Assembly (NCBI RefSeq): GCF_000332975.1
Contig: NZ_BANR01000003.1
Coordinates: 558,001-622,000 of the forward strand
From: Gordonia aichiensis NBRC 108223
GTDB lineage: Bacteria; Actinomycetota; Actinomycetes; Mycobacteriales; Mycobacteriaceae
Length of the DNA stretch: 64,000 nucleotides
Reading direction: 5' to 3'
The first letter of the stretch is position 1; the number at the start of each line of letters is the position of its first letter. This document shows positions 32,125-40,335 of this stretch, piece after piece. Position numbers and translations under genes: made by a program. Under the pieces are notes generated by a model, which was not told the DNA's origin, searched no databases, and was given only the letters and a program-made list of their open reading frames with translations.

Positions 32125-33016
32125 GTGAGCGGTCGGTGGACAGTTCCACCGTCGCCCACACCTGATGTTCGGTGGAGGCGAGTCTGTCGACGATGAAACG
32201 GCGCACCTGATCTTCCTCTTCGACTCTCCAGACGCCGGGCGACACAAGGTAATCGATCTCCACGTAGAGCCTTCGCCCGAGTCGTGTGGCGCGAATGACC
32301 GGGTCAGCGAGGTCGAAGTGCTCTGTGGCCTCGGCGGCGGTCTGCTCGATGATCGCGCTCAGTTCGTCGGGCGGAGCGGCCTCCATCAGCTCGCGAATGG
32401 CTTGTCGTGCGAGCTTGACCGCCATCGGCGCGATGGCTGCCGAAGCGATCAAGACCAGCGTCGGATCGACGTAGGCGGCAGCCGATGCGGCACCGTGATG
32501 CCGGAGCGCGAGTGCGATACCACCGCCGATCGCGACCATCACGCTCATCAGGGTCCCGGCGCGCCAGCCGACGAGCTCAGCCCTGACCAACTGCGACGTC
32601 CGTGCCGGGTGAGTCAACAGCACGACGACGAGCAGCGACAGCGCAGCCGAGACGACACCGTAGAGGGCCACCGATCCGGGATCGGCGTCGGAGCCACCCG
32701 CGATGATCACCGACACGGCGTCGGCGACGCCGTAGGTGAGAGTCGCTATGAGCGCCGTGCCCTGCAGCGCGACCGCGAGCGCCGTCGCGCCGTGTCTGCC
32801 GAACGGGAACTCCACGCTCGGCGGCGAAGCCGCGGCGCGTGCGGCCACCATCGACGTCCCGACGAGCGCGATTCCCGCGAGCATGTAGATGCCGTCGAAC
32901 AACACCACACTCGAGCCGCTGATCACGCCCCAGATCACCGCTCCACCGCCGAGCACTGCGGTGGCGACGAGGCTCGTTTTCAGCGCTCTGCTCTCGCCTG
33001 CTACTCCGTCAGACAC
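32111..33016 (-). CDS. Cation diffusion facilitator (CDF) family metal transporter
   Basis: 301 residues with five or six membrane helices. It opens with ALKTSLVATAVLGGGAVIWG and contains SSVVLFDGIYMLAGIALVGT, where CDF metal-site Asp is expected, then FPFGRHGATALAVAL. A second metal-site-like Asp appears in AYVDPTLVLIASAA. The C-terminal cytoplasmic domain spans about residues 205-300. It exports a divalent cation by proton antiport, with metal unassigned. It is convergent with the Imm-5-like gene. Confidence 0.83.
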   Translation of the reverse strand: MSDGVAGESRALKTSLVATAVLGGGAVIWGVISGSSVVLFDGIYMLAGIALVGTSMVAARAAASPPSVEFPFGRHGATALAVALQGTALIATLTYGVADAVSVIIAGGSDADPGSVALYGVVSAALSLLVVVLLTHPARTSQLVRAELVGWRAGTLMSVMVAIGGGIALALRHHGAASAAAYVDPTLVLIASAAIAPMAVKLARQAIRELMEAAPPDELSAIIEQTAAEATEHFDLADPVIRATRLGRRLYVEIDYLVSPGVWRVEEEDQVRRFIVDRLASTEHQVWATVELSTDRSLMED

Positions 33017-33057
33017 CTTCGCAGTGTCGCATGACTCGACCGGCTACCGTGACCGAC

Positions 33058-33399
33058 ATGGCAGGCGATTGGCGTGAATCCAGAGTCGACGAGATGCGGT
33101 CACTGATCATGCGGGCCGACCCCGACATCGTCGAAGAGATCAAGTGGCGCAAGCCGTCGAATCCTGATGGTGTGCCCACGTTTTCGGCAGACGGACTGAT
33201 CTGCACACTCGAGACCTACAAGGACAAGATCAAGCTCACCTTCGCCAAGGGGGCGTCGCTGCCCGATCCCGCGCACGTGTTCAACGCGAGCCTCACCGCC
33301 GGAACCAGACGCGCGATCGACATCAAAGAGAACGACGAGCTCGACGCCGACTCCTTCGTCGCGCTTGTGCAGGCGGCGATAGCACTCAATCGGGCGTGA
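33058..33399 (+). CDS. DUF1801 (YdhG-like) protein
   Basis: 113 residues from ATG 33058, with TACCGT 7 bp upstream suggesting a leaderless mRNA; ATG 33031 is also in frame. The family pattern is VDEMRSLIMRADPDIVEEIK, then WRKPSNPDGVPTFSADGLIC and a final helix. DUF1801 proteins have a frataxin-like alpha/beta fold and unknown function, perhaps metal or iron-related. Confidence 0.82.
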   Translation: MAGDWRESRVDEMRSLIMRADPDIVEEIKWRKPSNPDGVPTFSADGLICTLETYKDKIKLTFAKGASLPDPAHVFNASLTAGTRRAIDIKENDELDADSFVALVQAAIALNRA

Positions 33400-33416
33400 G
33401 CCCCACGATTTCCCGA

Positions 33417-34511
33417 TCAGCCGCGGTGCACGGGTTGGGCGCAGTGATGGCGTCGGTACTCATCGGGAGTGAGGCCGTACTTCGCTCGGAACCGGTTTCG
33501 GAAAGTGGCTGTTGAGGAGAACCCCGCGGCGTGGGCGATGTCGCCGAGCCGAGCCTGTCCCGGTTGTTCGAGTTGGCCACGGGCCCAGTCGAGTCGCCGA
33601 GCGGCGATTCGGTCCGCCAGTGACGGTTGATCCGGGTCAGCGAGTTGTCGGTAGAGGTGACGTTTGCTGATGTGCAGGTGCGTGGCGATGGTGTCGGCAG
33701 TGAACGTGGGGTTCCGAAAGTTTCGGTCGATCATGCCGTCGATCGCTTCTCGCAGGACAATCGGTTGCTCGCGCAAGGTCTGATATCGGCTGGTGTGCTG
33801 GTTGAGCAGCATCCGCACGACGTCGATGATGTTCTGCTCGGCAGCGGCGTCGACGTCGATCCCGCCGATGACGGCATCGAGGGCGAAACGTGTCACGAGT
33901 CCGGTGCATGCTCGCGTCAGCACCGTGTCGGCGGGATTGGGGGCGACGGTCGCTCCTGCGGCGATGTCGTCACCGAGCATGTCGGTCGGTATCCAGATCC
34001 CGGTCACCTCGGAGGTGCTGTGAGTGATGAGATCGTAGGGCAGGCGGCTGTCGGTGATCGACAACTCTCCGGCTCGCGCCAAGAACTCGTGCCCGTTGGC
34101 GGTGCCGGTGGTGAGTCCTGTCGAAATGCTGGCCAGCACCAGAAAGTTCGACGGGCACTCACGTATATGCGCCGCGGTTCTCATTGTCCGGACCGGCGTC
34201 TGCAGATAGCAGAATGTGAAGATCGAGCCGAGGGGCCGCCAGTAGGCGATCTGCTCGAAGTCCTCCGGAACCTCCGCATCGAACTCGACGATAGGCAGGT
34301 AGAGGTCGATCCCCTGCCGACCTCGCGAACGCACCTGGATCGACCGGTGAGGCCCGAGCGCGCCCACAGGTCCGATTCGTCTGCGCCATTGGTTGACGAG
34401 TTCAGGATCGAGTCCGGACCGGAGCATGGGCGAGCCCCTTTCGTCGACTTTCCCGTCCGTGTCCAGAATGGCAGAGCGCAGGGTGGTGTGTTCAGCAAAG
34501 GGGAGCATCAC
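33417..34511 (-). CDS. AraC-family regulator downstream of the racemase gene
   Basis: 364 residues. The N-terminal 220-residue AraC-binding-like domain includes RSRGRQGIDLYLPIVEFDAE and GELSITDSRLPYDLITH, as in AraC_binding_2 regulators. The C-terminal HTH_18 contains FTADTIATHLHISKRHLYRQ and LGDIAHAAGFSSTATFRNRF. It starts 24 bp after the racemase stop on the same strand, so the two are probably cotranscribed. The effector is unknown, but a D- or L-amino acid is a reasonable test. Confidence 0.85.
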   Translation of the reverse strand: MMLPFAEHTTLRSAILDTDGKVDERGSPMLRSGLDPELVNQWRRRIGPVGALGPHRSIQVRSRGRQGIDLYLPIVEFDAEVPEDFEQIAYWRPLGSIFTFCYLQTPVRTMRTAAHIRECPSNFLVLASISTGLTTGTANGHEFLARAGELSITDSRLPYDLITHSTSEVTGIWIPTDMLGDDIAAGATVAPNPADTVLTRACTGLVTRFALDAVIGGIDVDAAAEQNIIDVVRMLLNQHTSRYQTLREQPIVLREAIDGMIDRNFRNPTFTADTIATHLHISKRHLYRQLADPDQPSLADRIAARRLDWARGQLEQPGQARLGDIAHAAGFSSTATFRNRFRAKYGLTPDEYRRHHCAQPVHRG

Positions 34512-34535
34512 ATCGGTACCGAGGAACGCGTCGGG

Positions 34536-35390
34536 TCAGGACGCGGAAACAGATGAATAGTCGACGTGCTCGGTCAGTGTGTACTCGCGAGTGATGCCGA
34601 GTTCGTTGAGCACGGTGTCGAAGACGGGCCGGGTGCCGCTGGTGTTGATCTCGAGAGAGCCGACGGTGTCGTGGGATCCGTGCAGGAGGAGCCCGCTCTT
34701 GACGAGCTGCAACCGAACATCACGCGCTTGGTCCTTGGCTGGGTTGATGAACGCGACGTGGGGTGCTTTGGCCTCGAACAACGGCTGCAGGATGGGATAG
34801 TGCGTGCAGCCGAGCACGATGTCGCGGACCGCGTGGGCGTTGAGCAGATCGTCGAGGTGGCTGGTGACCTCGGCATCGATGGCGGGACTGGTGAGATCCC
34901 CTTGCTCGATCAGCGCGGCCAGGTTGACGCTCGGCTCGCCGAACACAGTGATATCGGGGTCGAGTTCGTCGATGAGTGTGGGATAGCAGCGGGAGGCGAT
35001 CGTGAACGCTGTCGCGATGACGCCCACCGACTGATAGCGCAGATGCACGACGTCCTCGGCTGCCGCTCGCACGATGGACAGGACGGGAATGCCGAACTGA
35101 TCCTGATATCCACCGAACTCCGGCAGATCGAACGTCGTGGAGATGGTGTTGCATGCAACAGCCACCATCTTCACGCCTCGATTGGCGAGGTAACGCAGCA
35201 TGTGGGAGGTGAGTTCGACGATCTCGGCGCCGGTGCGGTTTCCATACGGAGCGTTTCCATTGTCGCCGCAATAGATCACATTCTCGCCTGGTAACAGCTT
35301 GGACAGCGCGGCCACAGTGGTCAGGCCTCCGACGCCCGAATCGATGACGCCGAGAGGGGAGTGCTTGGTGATCACGTTGTGCTCCTGCAT
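34536..35390 (-). CDS. Glutamate racemase-like (MurI/Asp-Glu racemase) enzyme
   Basis: 284 residues from ATG 35390. It has both catalytic cysteines in family context, VACNTIS and LGCTHYP, together with DSGVGGLTT, GDNGNAPYGNRT and a C-terminal extension that mentions no extra domain. It racemises an acidic amino acid without cofactor, most simply L- to D-glutamate for peptidoglycan. Sequence around the motifs departs from housekeeping actinobacterial MurI (CNTIS for CNTAS, GDNGN for GDTA), and it is tied to an AraC regulator, so it may be a specialised paralogue. Confidence 0.8.
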   Translation of the reverse strand: MQEHNVITKHSPLGVIDSGVGGLTTVAALSKLLPGENVIYCGDNGNAPYGNRTGAEIVELTSHMLRYLANRGVKMVAVACNTISTTFDLPEFGGYQDQFGIPVLSIVRAAAEDVVHLRYQSVGVIATAFTIASRCYPTLIDELDPDITVFGEPSVNLAALIEQGDLTSPAIDAEVTSHLDDLLNAHAVRDIVLGCTHYPILQPLFEAKAPHVAFINPAKDQARDVRLQLVKSGLLLHGSHDTVGSLEINTSGTRPVFDTVLNELGITREYTLTEHVDYSSVSAS

Positions 35391-35718
35391 TGGGCGACGC
35401 GTGCGCTTGGCGAGAGGAAGTCCTGAAGTTCCAACAGCCAAGACAGAGAGCGTCTTTGGGGCCTATGGGTCGCTGCAACAGATAGCAGGAATCCGTCGTA
35501 TCCCGGTGTGTCGCGTGCGATTCTGGCGCACTTTTGCAGCCCCATGTCGCAGTTCCGTGGTGTCCTTCCGGGAGCTGATGGCAGAGCCAACCGCACTCTG
35601 GCCGCGTCGAGTCCGCGCCGCCGGATCCGCGTCTCTCCGCGCGGGACACAGAATTACTGTCGATAACGATTTGCCCCGGTGGGTACACATCGCGGTCCGA
35701 GTCGCCGATACTGCAGCG
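35391..35718. other. Divergent intergenic region between racemase and GH43-like genes
   Basis: 328 bp with no supported gene. Open frames here lack coding character. GATACT (35707-35712) lies 6 bp before GTG 35719 and is a likely -10 box. No strong operator is evident. Confidence 0.5.
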
Positions 35719-36690
35719 GTGACCCAAGCCAGACGACGCTCCTTCTCCTCGGTGGCGGTGGCGATTCTTGCTGTCGTCGGCCTGATGTTCTCGGATCAGG
35801 GGAGTAGCGCCGCCGCAGGATGGCGCTACACGATGGTGGCCTTCAGCAACACCAGCGACATGTACATGGATGTGTACCAATCCGCCGACGGCAGCGCCTT
35901 CGAGCCCGTGGCCAAGCCCGCGTACCGGCCGCCGAGCGGCCGCGTGCGCGATCCCAGCATCTTCCGCCACGCCGACGGCTTCTACTACGTCACCTACACA
36001 ACGGTCGACGGCGCGAACATCGGTTTCGCGCGCAGCCGCGACAGGGTGCACTGGAGTTTCGTGCGCAACGTACCGGTGCCGCTCTGCTGCGCGTTTCTGC
36101 CCGGCACCGGTGACGGCAAGGGGCTCGGTTCGTCGAGCGGGCCGGGCTCGTCCGGTTCTGCCGGATCGTCCGACGGTCCGTCGCTCTCCCCGTTCACCAC
36201 CAAGGCATGGGCGCCCGACTGGTTTGTCGAGGGCGGGCGTGTCCACGTCATCTTCTCGATGTCGACGGGCGGAGGTTTCGTGCCGTACATCATGACAGCG
36301 CTCGACTCATCCCTGCGTGCGTGGGGTCCGCCCATTCCGCTTTCCGGACTCGGCGCAGACCACATCGATACGACGATCGTGAAGGTCGGCCAGACCTACC
36401 ACGCCTTCACCAAAAACGAGACGAAGAAGGTTGTGCAACACGCAGTGTCGTCGTCGCTGTACGGTCCGTATCGGTTCATCGCGCCAGGCAACTGGGGTGC
36501 GTTCGTCGAGGGCCCCGCTGTGATCCAACTGCCCAGCGGTGCGTGGCGGATCTATCTCGATGCCTACAAGGCGGGCAAGTACCTCTACTCCGACAGCACC
36601 GACGGCCTCAACACCTGGACTCCGGTGAAAGAGCTTCCGGGACTGTCGGGTTCGGTTCGGCATCTGGGTATCATGCGTGAACCCTCGTGA
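35719..36690 (+). CDS. Exported glycosyl hydrolase family 43-like protein
   Basis: 323 residues from GTG 35719. A signal peptide (RRRSFSSVAVAILAVVGLMF, then GSSAAAG) precedes a five-bladed propeller-like domain. GH43 signatures include RVRDPSIFRHADGFYYVTYT (base Asp), WAPDWFVEGGRVHVIFSMST, HIDTTIVKVGQTYHAFTKNE and VEGPAVIQLPSGAWRIYLDA (acid Glu). It probably acts on extracellular arabinan or xylan-type glycans or on cell-wall arabinogalactan. A Gly/Ser loop interrupts the middle (GSSSGPGSSGSAGSSDG). Confidence 0.82.
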   Translation: MTQARRRSFSSVAVAILAVVGLMFSDQGSSAAAGWRYTMVAFSNTSDMYMDVYQSADGSAFEPVAKPAYRPPSGRVRDPSIFRHADGFYYVTYTTVDGANIGFARSRDRVHWSFVRNVPVPLCCAFLPGTGDGKGLGSSSGPGSSGSAGSSDGPSLSPFTTKAWAPDWFVEGGRVHVIFSMSTGGGFVPYIMTALDSSLRAWGPPIPLSGLGADHIDTTIVKVGQTYHAFTKNETKKVVQHAVSSSLYGPYRFIAPGNWGAFVEGPAVIQLPSGAWRIYLDAYKAGKYLYSDSTDGLNTWTPVKELPGLSGSVRHLGIMREPS

Positions 36691-36712
36691 CGGAGAGAGT
36701 GACGACGGCGCG

Positions 36713-37189
36713 ATGTCGATGAATGATGCCGACATCGTCGAGTTGACGACCGGCGACGCAGGTGAACTCCTGACATTGCAGCGAGCGGCGTACGTGACCG
36801 AGGCGCAACTACACGACGACGTCTCGCTGCCCGCACTGACGCAGACGCTACTCGACCTACTCACCGAACTGTCGGGTTCCGCGGTGCGTGCATGGGGGAT
36901 TCGAGTCGGGGGCAGGCTGGTCGCGGCGATGCGAATCCGCGTCGACCGTGATGTGGCCGAGGTGATGCGCCTCGTCGTCGCTCCTGACATGCAGGGACGC
37001 GGGATGGGGACGCGTCTGCTCACCGCTGTCGACTCGGTACTGCCCGAGAATGTCACGCGCGTCGAACTGTTCACCGGGGAGCGGAGCGTCGCCAACTTAC
37101 GGCTGTATCAGCGCATGGGCTATCGGGAGATCCGCAGACGCGACACCGGTCCGTATGACCTGGTGTATCTTGCCCGATACCGCGACTGA
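36713..37189 (+). CDS. GNAT acetyltransferase
   Basis: 158 residues from ATG 36713, behind GGAGAGAG at 36692; GTG 36677 is in frame but overlaps the GH43-like gene. The acetyl-CoA-binding motif is RLVVAPDMQGRGMGTRLLTA, followed by VELFTGERSVANLRLYQRMG typical of GNATs. The acceptor is unknown. Confidence 0.85.
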   Translation: MSMNDADIVELTTGDAGELLTLQRAAYVTEAQLHDDVSLPALTQTLLDLLTELSGSAVRAWGIRVGGRLVAAMRIRVDRDVAEVMRLVVAPDMQGRGMGTRLLTAVDSVLPENVTRVELFTGERSVANLRLYQRMGYREIRRRDTGPYDLVYLARYRD

Positions 37190-37239
37190 TTCATGTCGCG
37201 CCATGGGCGATCACCGGGCGGCGCGGGTATCAAGGAGTC

Positions 37240-38001
37240 ATGCCCTCCTCAACATTCACCAAACACACCTCCGGACGCCCGGCCCGCTGGGAGGTGGCAG
37301 GGTTGCGGTGGCTCGCAGGAGCTATGGACTCCGGCGGCGCATTGATTGTCGGCGTCGTGTCCACCGACGACTCCACGCTGACAGAGACCCGCGTAGATTC
37401 GACGTCACCGAGTGCCGATGCCGCAACGGATTTCGGCCGACGACTCGCCGTCACGCACACGCTCGACGAGTCTGCGCGCTGGGGTGAGGGGCCACCGGAC
37501 TGGGAGGGTGCGGGATATCAGGGCCCCAACGACCACCTCCTCGATCTTCCGCTCACCGGGCACGACTCCTGGGGTGCGATGTATGCAGACGAGAGACTCA
37601 TGCCACTGCTACCCGAGAGCGGCCTGCGCGGCAACGACGCACGCATCGTCGAACAGCTCTGTGAGCGGCTGCGCGAGGGGAACTTTGACACCGACGACGC
37701 TCCGTCGCGACTGCACGGCGATCTGTGGTCGGGAAATGTGATGTGGTCACCGGAGGGGTGTGTGCTCATCGATCCGTCGGCGCACGTGGGTCATCGGGAG
37801 ACCGACCTCGCGGCCCTCGCGCTGTTTGGCACCCCGCATCTCGACGACATCCTCGACGGCTACCAACACCAGTACCCCCTGGCCGACGGCTGGCGTGAAC
37901 GCGTGCCGCTCCATTACCTGTCAATGGTGCTCATGCATGCCGTCGTGTTCGGCGGGGGATACCGGGGCCAGGTGGTCGACATCGCACGCCGCTACGTCTG
38001 A
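37240..38001 (+). CDS. Fructosamine kinase-family protein (copy 2)
   Basis: 253 residues. It shares the compact layout and motifs of the copy at 18801 (HGDLWSGNVMWSPEG, DPSAHVGHRETDLA, DGYQHQYPLADGWRERVP). It probably phosphorylates glycated amines so that the adduct falls off. The N-lobe is again short, and both lack part of the usual kinase N-terminal strand region. No operon partner is evident; the DUF72 gene starts 14 bp later. Confidence 0.87.
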   Translation: MPSSTFTKHTSGRPARWEVAGLRWLAGAMDSGGALIVGVVSTDDSTLTETRVDSTSPSADAATDFGRRLAVTHTLDESARWGEGPPDWEGAGYQGPNDHLLDLPLTGHDSWGAMYADERLMPLLPESGLRGNDARIVEQLCERLREGNFDTDDAPSRLHGDLWSGNVMWSPEGCVLIDPSAHVGHRETDLAALALFGTPHLDDILDGYQHQYPLADGWRERVPLHYLSMVLMHAVVFGGGYRGQVVDIARRYV

Positions 38002-38015
38002 CAGGGTGACCCGCG

Positions 38016-38747
38016 GTGAACTTTCACATCGGTACCTCCGGTTGGCAGTACAAGGACTGGCGCGGCCACTTCTATCCGACCGGACTGCCGCAACGCCGCT
38101 GGCTGGAGTACTACGCGCAGAAGTTCTCGACAGTAGAGGTCAACAACACCTTCTACCGGCTCCCCGAACGGTCCACGTTTGAGGGGTGGAATGAGGTTCT
38201 GCCGCAAGGGTTTCTGGTATCGGTGAAGATGAGTCGGTATCTGACCCACGTGCGACGACTGAGGGAGCCTGCAGAACCGGTGGCGCGCTTCCTGGGTCGC
38301 GCGGACGCGCTCGGTGCGCATCTCGGGCCCGTTCTGTTGCAACTTCCCCCGAACCTGACGGTCGATCCGGAGGCGCTCGACGCCGTTCTTTCGGAGTTCG
38401 GGAAGACGGTGCGGGTCGTGGTCGAGCCGCGCAACGACTCGTGGTGGGTCGACGATGTCCGTGCGGCACTGGAAAAACACAATGCCGCACTGTGCTGGGC
38501 CGACCGCGGCAGCAGGTCGCTCACTCCGTTGTGGCGGACGGCAGACTTCGGTTACCTCCGAATGCATTCCGGTCTCGCTTCGCCTCCGCCGTCGTACGGC
38601 ACCCGCGCCATCGACGGGTGGCTCGAGCGGCTGCACGCGGCGTTCACGTCGTCAGACGACGTCTTCGTCTACTTCAACAACGACACCGGCGGTGCCGCCG
38701 TCGACAACGCGATGACGATGGCGCGGCGGGCCGGGGCCGTGGCGTGA
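38016..38747 (+). CDS. DUF72 (YecE-like) TIM-barrel protein
   Basis: 243 residues from GTG 38016. It begins NFHIGTSGWQYKDWRGHFYP, then EVNNTFYRLP, LLQLPPNLTVD, VVVEPRNDSWW and FGYLRMHS, all standard for DUF72. The YecE family has a TIM-barrel fold and no established reaction. It is 14 bp after the fructosamine kinase gene and may be cotranscribed. Confidence 0.9.
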   Translation: MNFHIGTSGWQYKDWRGHFYPTGLPQRRWLEYYAQKFSTVEVNNTFYRLPERSTFEGWNEVLPQGFLVSVKMSRYLTHVRRLREPAEPVARFLGRADALGAHLGPVLLQLPPNLTVDPEALDAVLSEFGKTVRVVVEPRNDSWWVDDVRAALEKHNAALCWADRGSRSLTPLWRTADFGYLRMHSGLASPPPSYGTRAIDGWLERLHAAFTSSDDVFVYFNNDTGGAAVDNAMTMARRAGAVA

Positions 38748-38771
38748 TGTCTGCCTCTGCTGCCATGAGTG

Positions 38772-40256
38772 TCAGGGCAGTCCGAAACCGAAGGGGAGCC
38801 GCTGGCCAGAGCGCCCGCCGGATCCGTCGTCGGAACCGCCACCCGACCCGCTGCCGTCAGAACCACTGCCCTGCTCGGAAATCGTGGTCTGCTCCTTGTC
38901 GACGGTACTGCCGAGCGTGACCTGAACGGTCTTGGTCTGGCCGCCGGAGCTCACGGTGACGGGGATGGTCTCGCCCGGCGCATGTGTGAGGATCTGTGCC
39001 ATGAGATCGGCATAGTTGCTGATGCTGGCATTGCCGATCTTGGTGATCGTGTCGCCATTCGCGATCCCGGCGTCAGCTGCCGGACCACCTGCCTGCACCG
39101 ACCGAACCGTGGCACCGTTGACCGATTCATCGCTCGACGCGAGTGAACCCGACACTCCGAGAATGGGTTTGGTTGCCTGACCGTCCTGCATCAACTCGTT
39201 GGCAATCCGTTTGGCGGTATTGATCGGGATCGCGAAGCCGAGGCCGAACGCCTGCGGGCCCCTGCTCTGACCGGTGTCGACCGCCGAGTTCACAGCGATG
39301 ACCTGGCCCTGCAGATTGACCAACGGCCCTCCTGAATTGCCAGGATTGATCGGGGTGTCGGTCTGGAGCCCGTTGTAGACGGTGACGGAGCCGCCCTGTT
39401 GGTCGCCTGCGGTGACGGTCCGCGACAGTGCGCTCACGATTCCGGATGTCACCGTGTTGGAGAGGTTTTCGGGGCTGCCGACGGCGACGACCTGTTGACC
39501 GACTTGAAGTGACCCCGAGTCGCCGATTGTCGCCGGTGTCAGTCCCGACGCGCCGTCGAGCTTGATCACCGCGATGTCGTACGACGGCGAGCTTCCCTTG
39601 ACCGTCGCGGGATAGGTCTTTCCGTCCGGCGTGGTGACCTGGATCTTGGCACCGTTGCCGACGCCGTTGACGACGTGATTGTTGGTCAGTACGTAGCCGT
39701 CGGGGGAGAGGATGATGCCGCTGCCGACCGCTGAGCCCTGAGCCGTCGACACCTTGATGTCGGCCGTTGACTTCGATGCGACCTGCGCAGCGTAGGTAAC
39801 CGAACCGGGTTGCGCGTCAGCGGCATTGGTCGCCGACGCAGGCGCAGAAGCGATGACCGGCGCACTCGACGACGACCCATGGTCGACAAGAGCGTACCCG
39901 CCCACGCCGACGAGTCCACCGACCAACCCGGCCAGTAACGCCGTTGCGACAACGGGTTTGGCGATTCCTCTGCCGCGGGGCGCAGGCATCGGTTGTGCCG
40001 ACGGATACACTCCGCTGGGATAGGAACCGATCGGAGGAGGGCCGCTGTGATGACCAGCGGCATAGGGGCCGGCAGCGCTGTGGTCTGCAGTGTCGTACGG
40101 GTGCTGGTACGGCGTGCTCTGCCGCGACGGCTCGGGGAATGTGTCGGCGCTGTGCCGGTCGGGAGGCGTTGAATCGATCGGTGCTGTGCTGTACTGCTCG
40201 GGGAGCGGACCCTCGATCCGCGAGGTGTGGTGCTCGTCGGGCCTGTTGCTGTTCAC
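38772..40256 (-). CDS. HtrA/DegP-type membrane serine protease with PDZ domain (PepD-like)
   Basis: 494 residues from GTG 40256; the frame is open to 40364, but that would overlap the glycosyltransferase gene. A disordered Pro/His-rich cytoplasmic part (1-95) precedes a membrane helix (VVATALLAGLVGGLVGVGGY). The trypsin-like domain has His in VLTNNHVVNG, Asp in YDIAVIKLDG and Ser in NPGNSGGPLVN. The C-terminal PDZ has GATVRSVQAGGPAADAGIAN. It degrades or refolds damaged exported proteins. It follows the GT39-type gene on the same strand. Confidence 0.93.
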   Translation of the reverse strand: MNSNRPDEHHTSRIEGPLPEQYSTAPIDSTPPDRHSADTFPEPSRQSTPYQHPYDTADHSAAGPYAAGHHSGPPPIGSYPSGVYPSAQPMPAPRGRGIAKPVVATALLAGLVGGLVGVGGYALVDHGSSSSAPVIASAPASATNAADAQPGSVTYAAQVASKSTADIKVSTAQGSAVGSGIILSPDGYVLTNNHVVNGVGNGAKIQVTTPDGKTYPATVKGSSPSYDIAVIKLDGASGLTPATIGDSGSLQVGQQVVAVGSPENLSNTVTSGIVSALSRTVTAGDQQGGSVTVYNGLQTDTPINPGNSGGPLVNLQGQVIAVNSAVDTGQSRGPQAFGLGFAIPINTAKRIANELMQDGQATKPILGVSGSLASSDESVNGATVRSVQAGGPAADAGIANGDTITKIGNASISNYADLMAQILTHAPGETIPVTVSSGGQTKTVQVTLGSTVDKEQTTISEQGSGSDGSGSGGGSDDGSGGRSGQRLPFGFGLP

Positions 40257-40335
40257 GAGACCACACTGCCGTTCGTGACTGAGAGAGTGGTCAGAGCGTA
40301 AATCTGAATTTGCTGACAAAACATCGGTGTTCTCC

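Noticed and set aside
34720-36246. 508-residue leftward open frame over the racemase and GH43-like genes
   Set aside because: It is Arg/His/Pro-rich with no domain, overlaps two well-supported genes antisense or out of frame, and is explained by high G+C.
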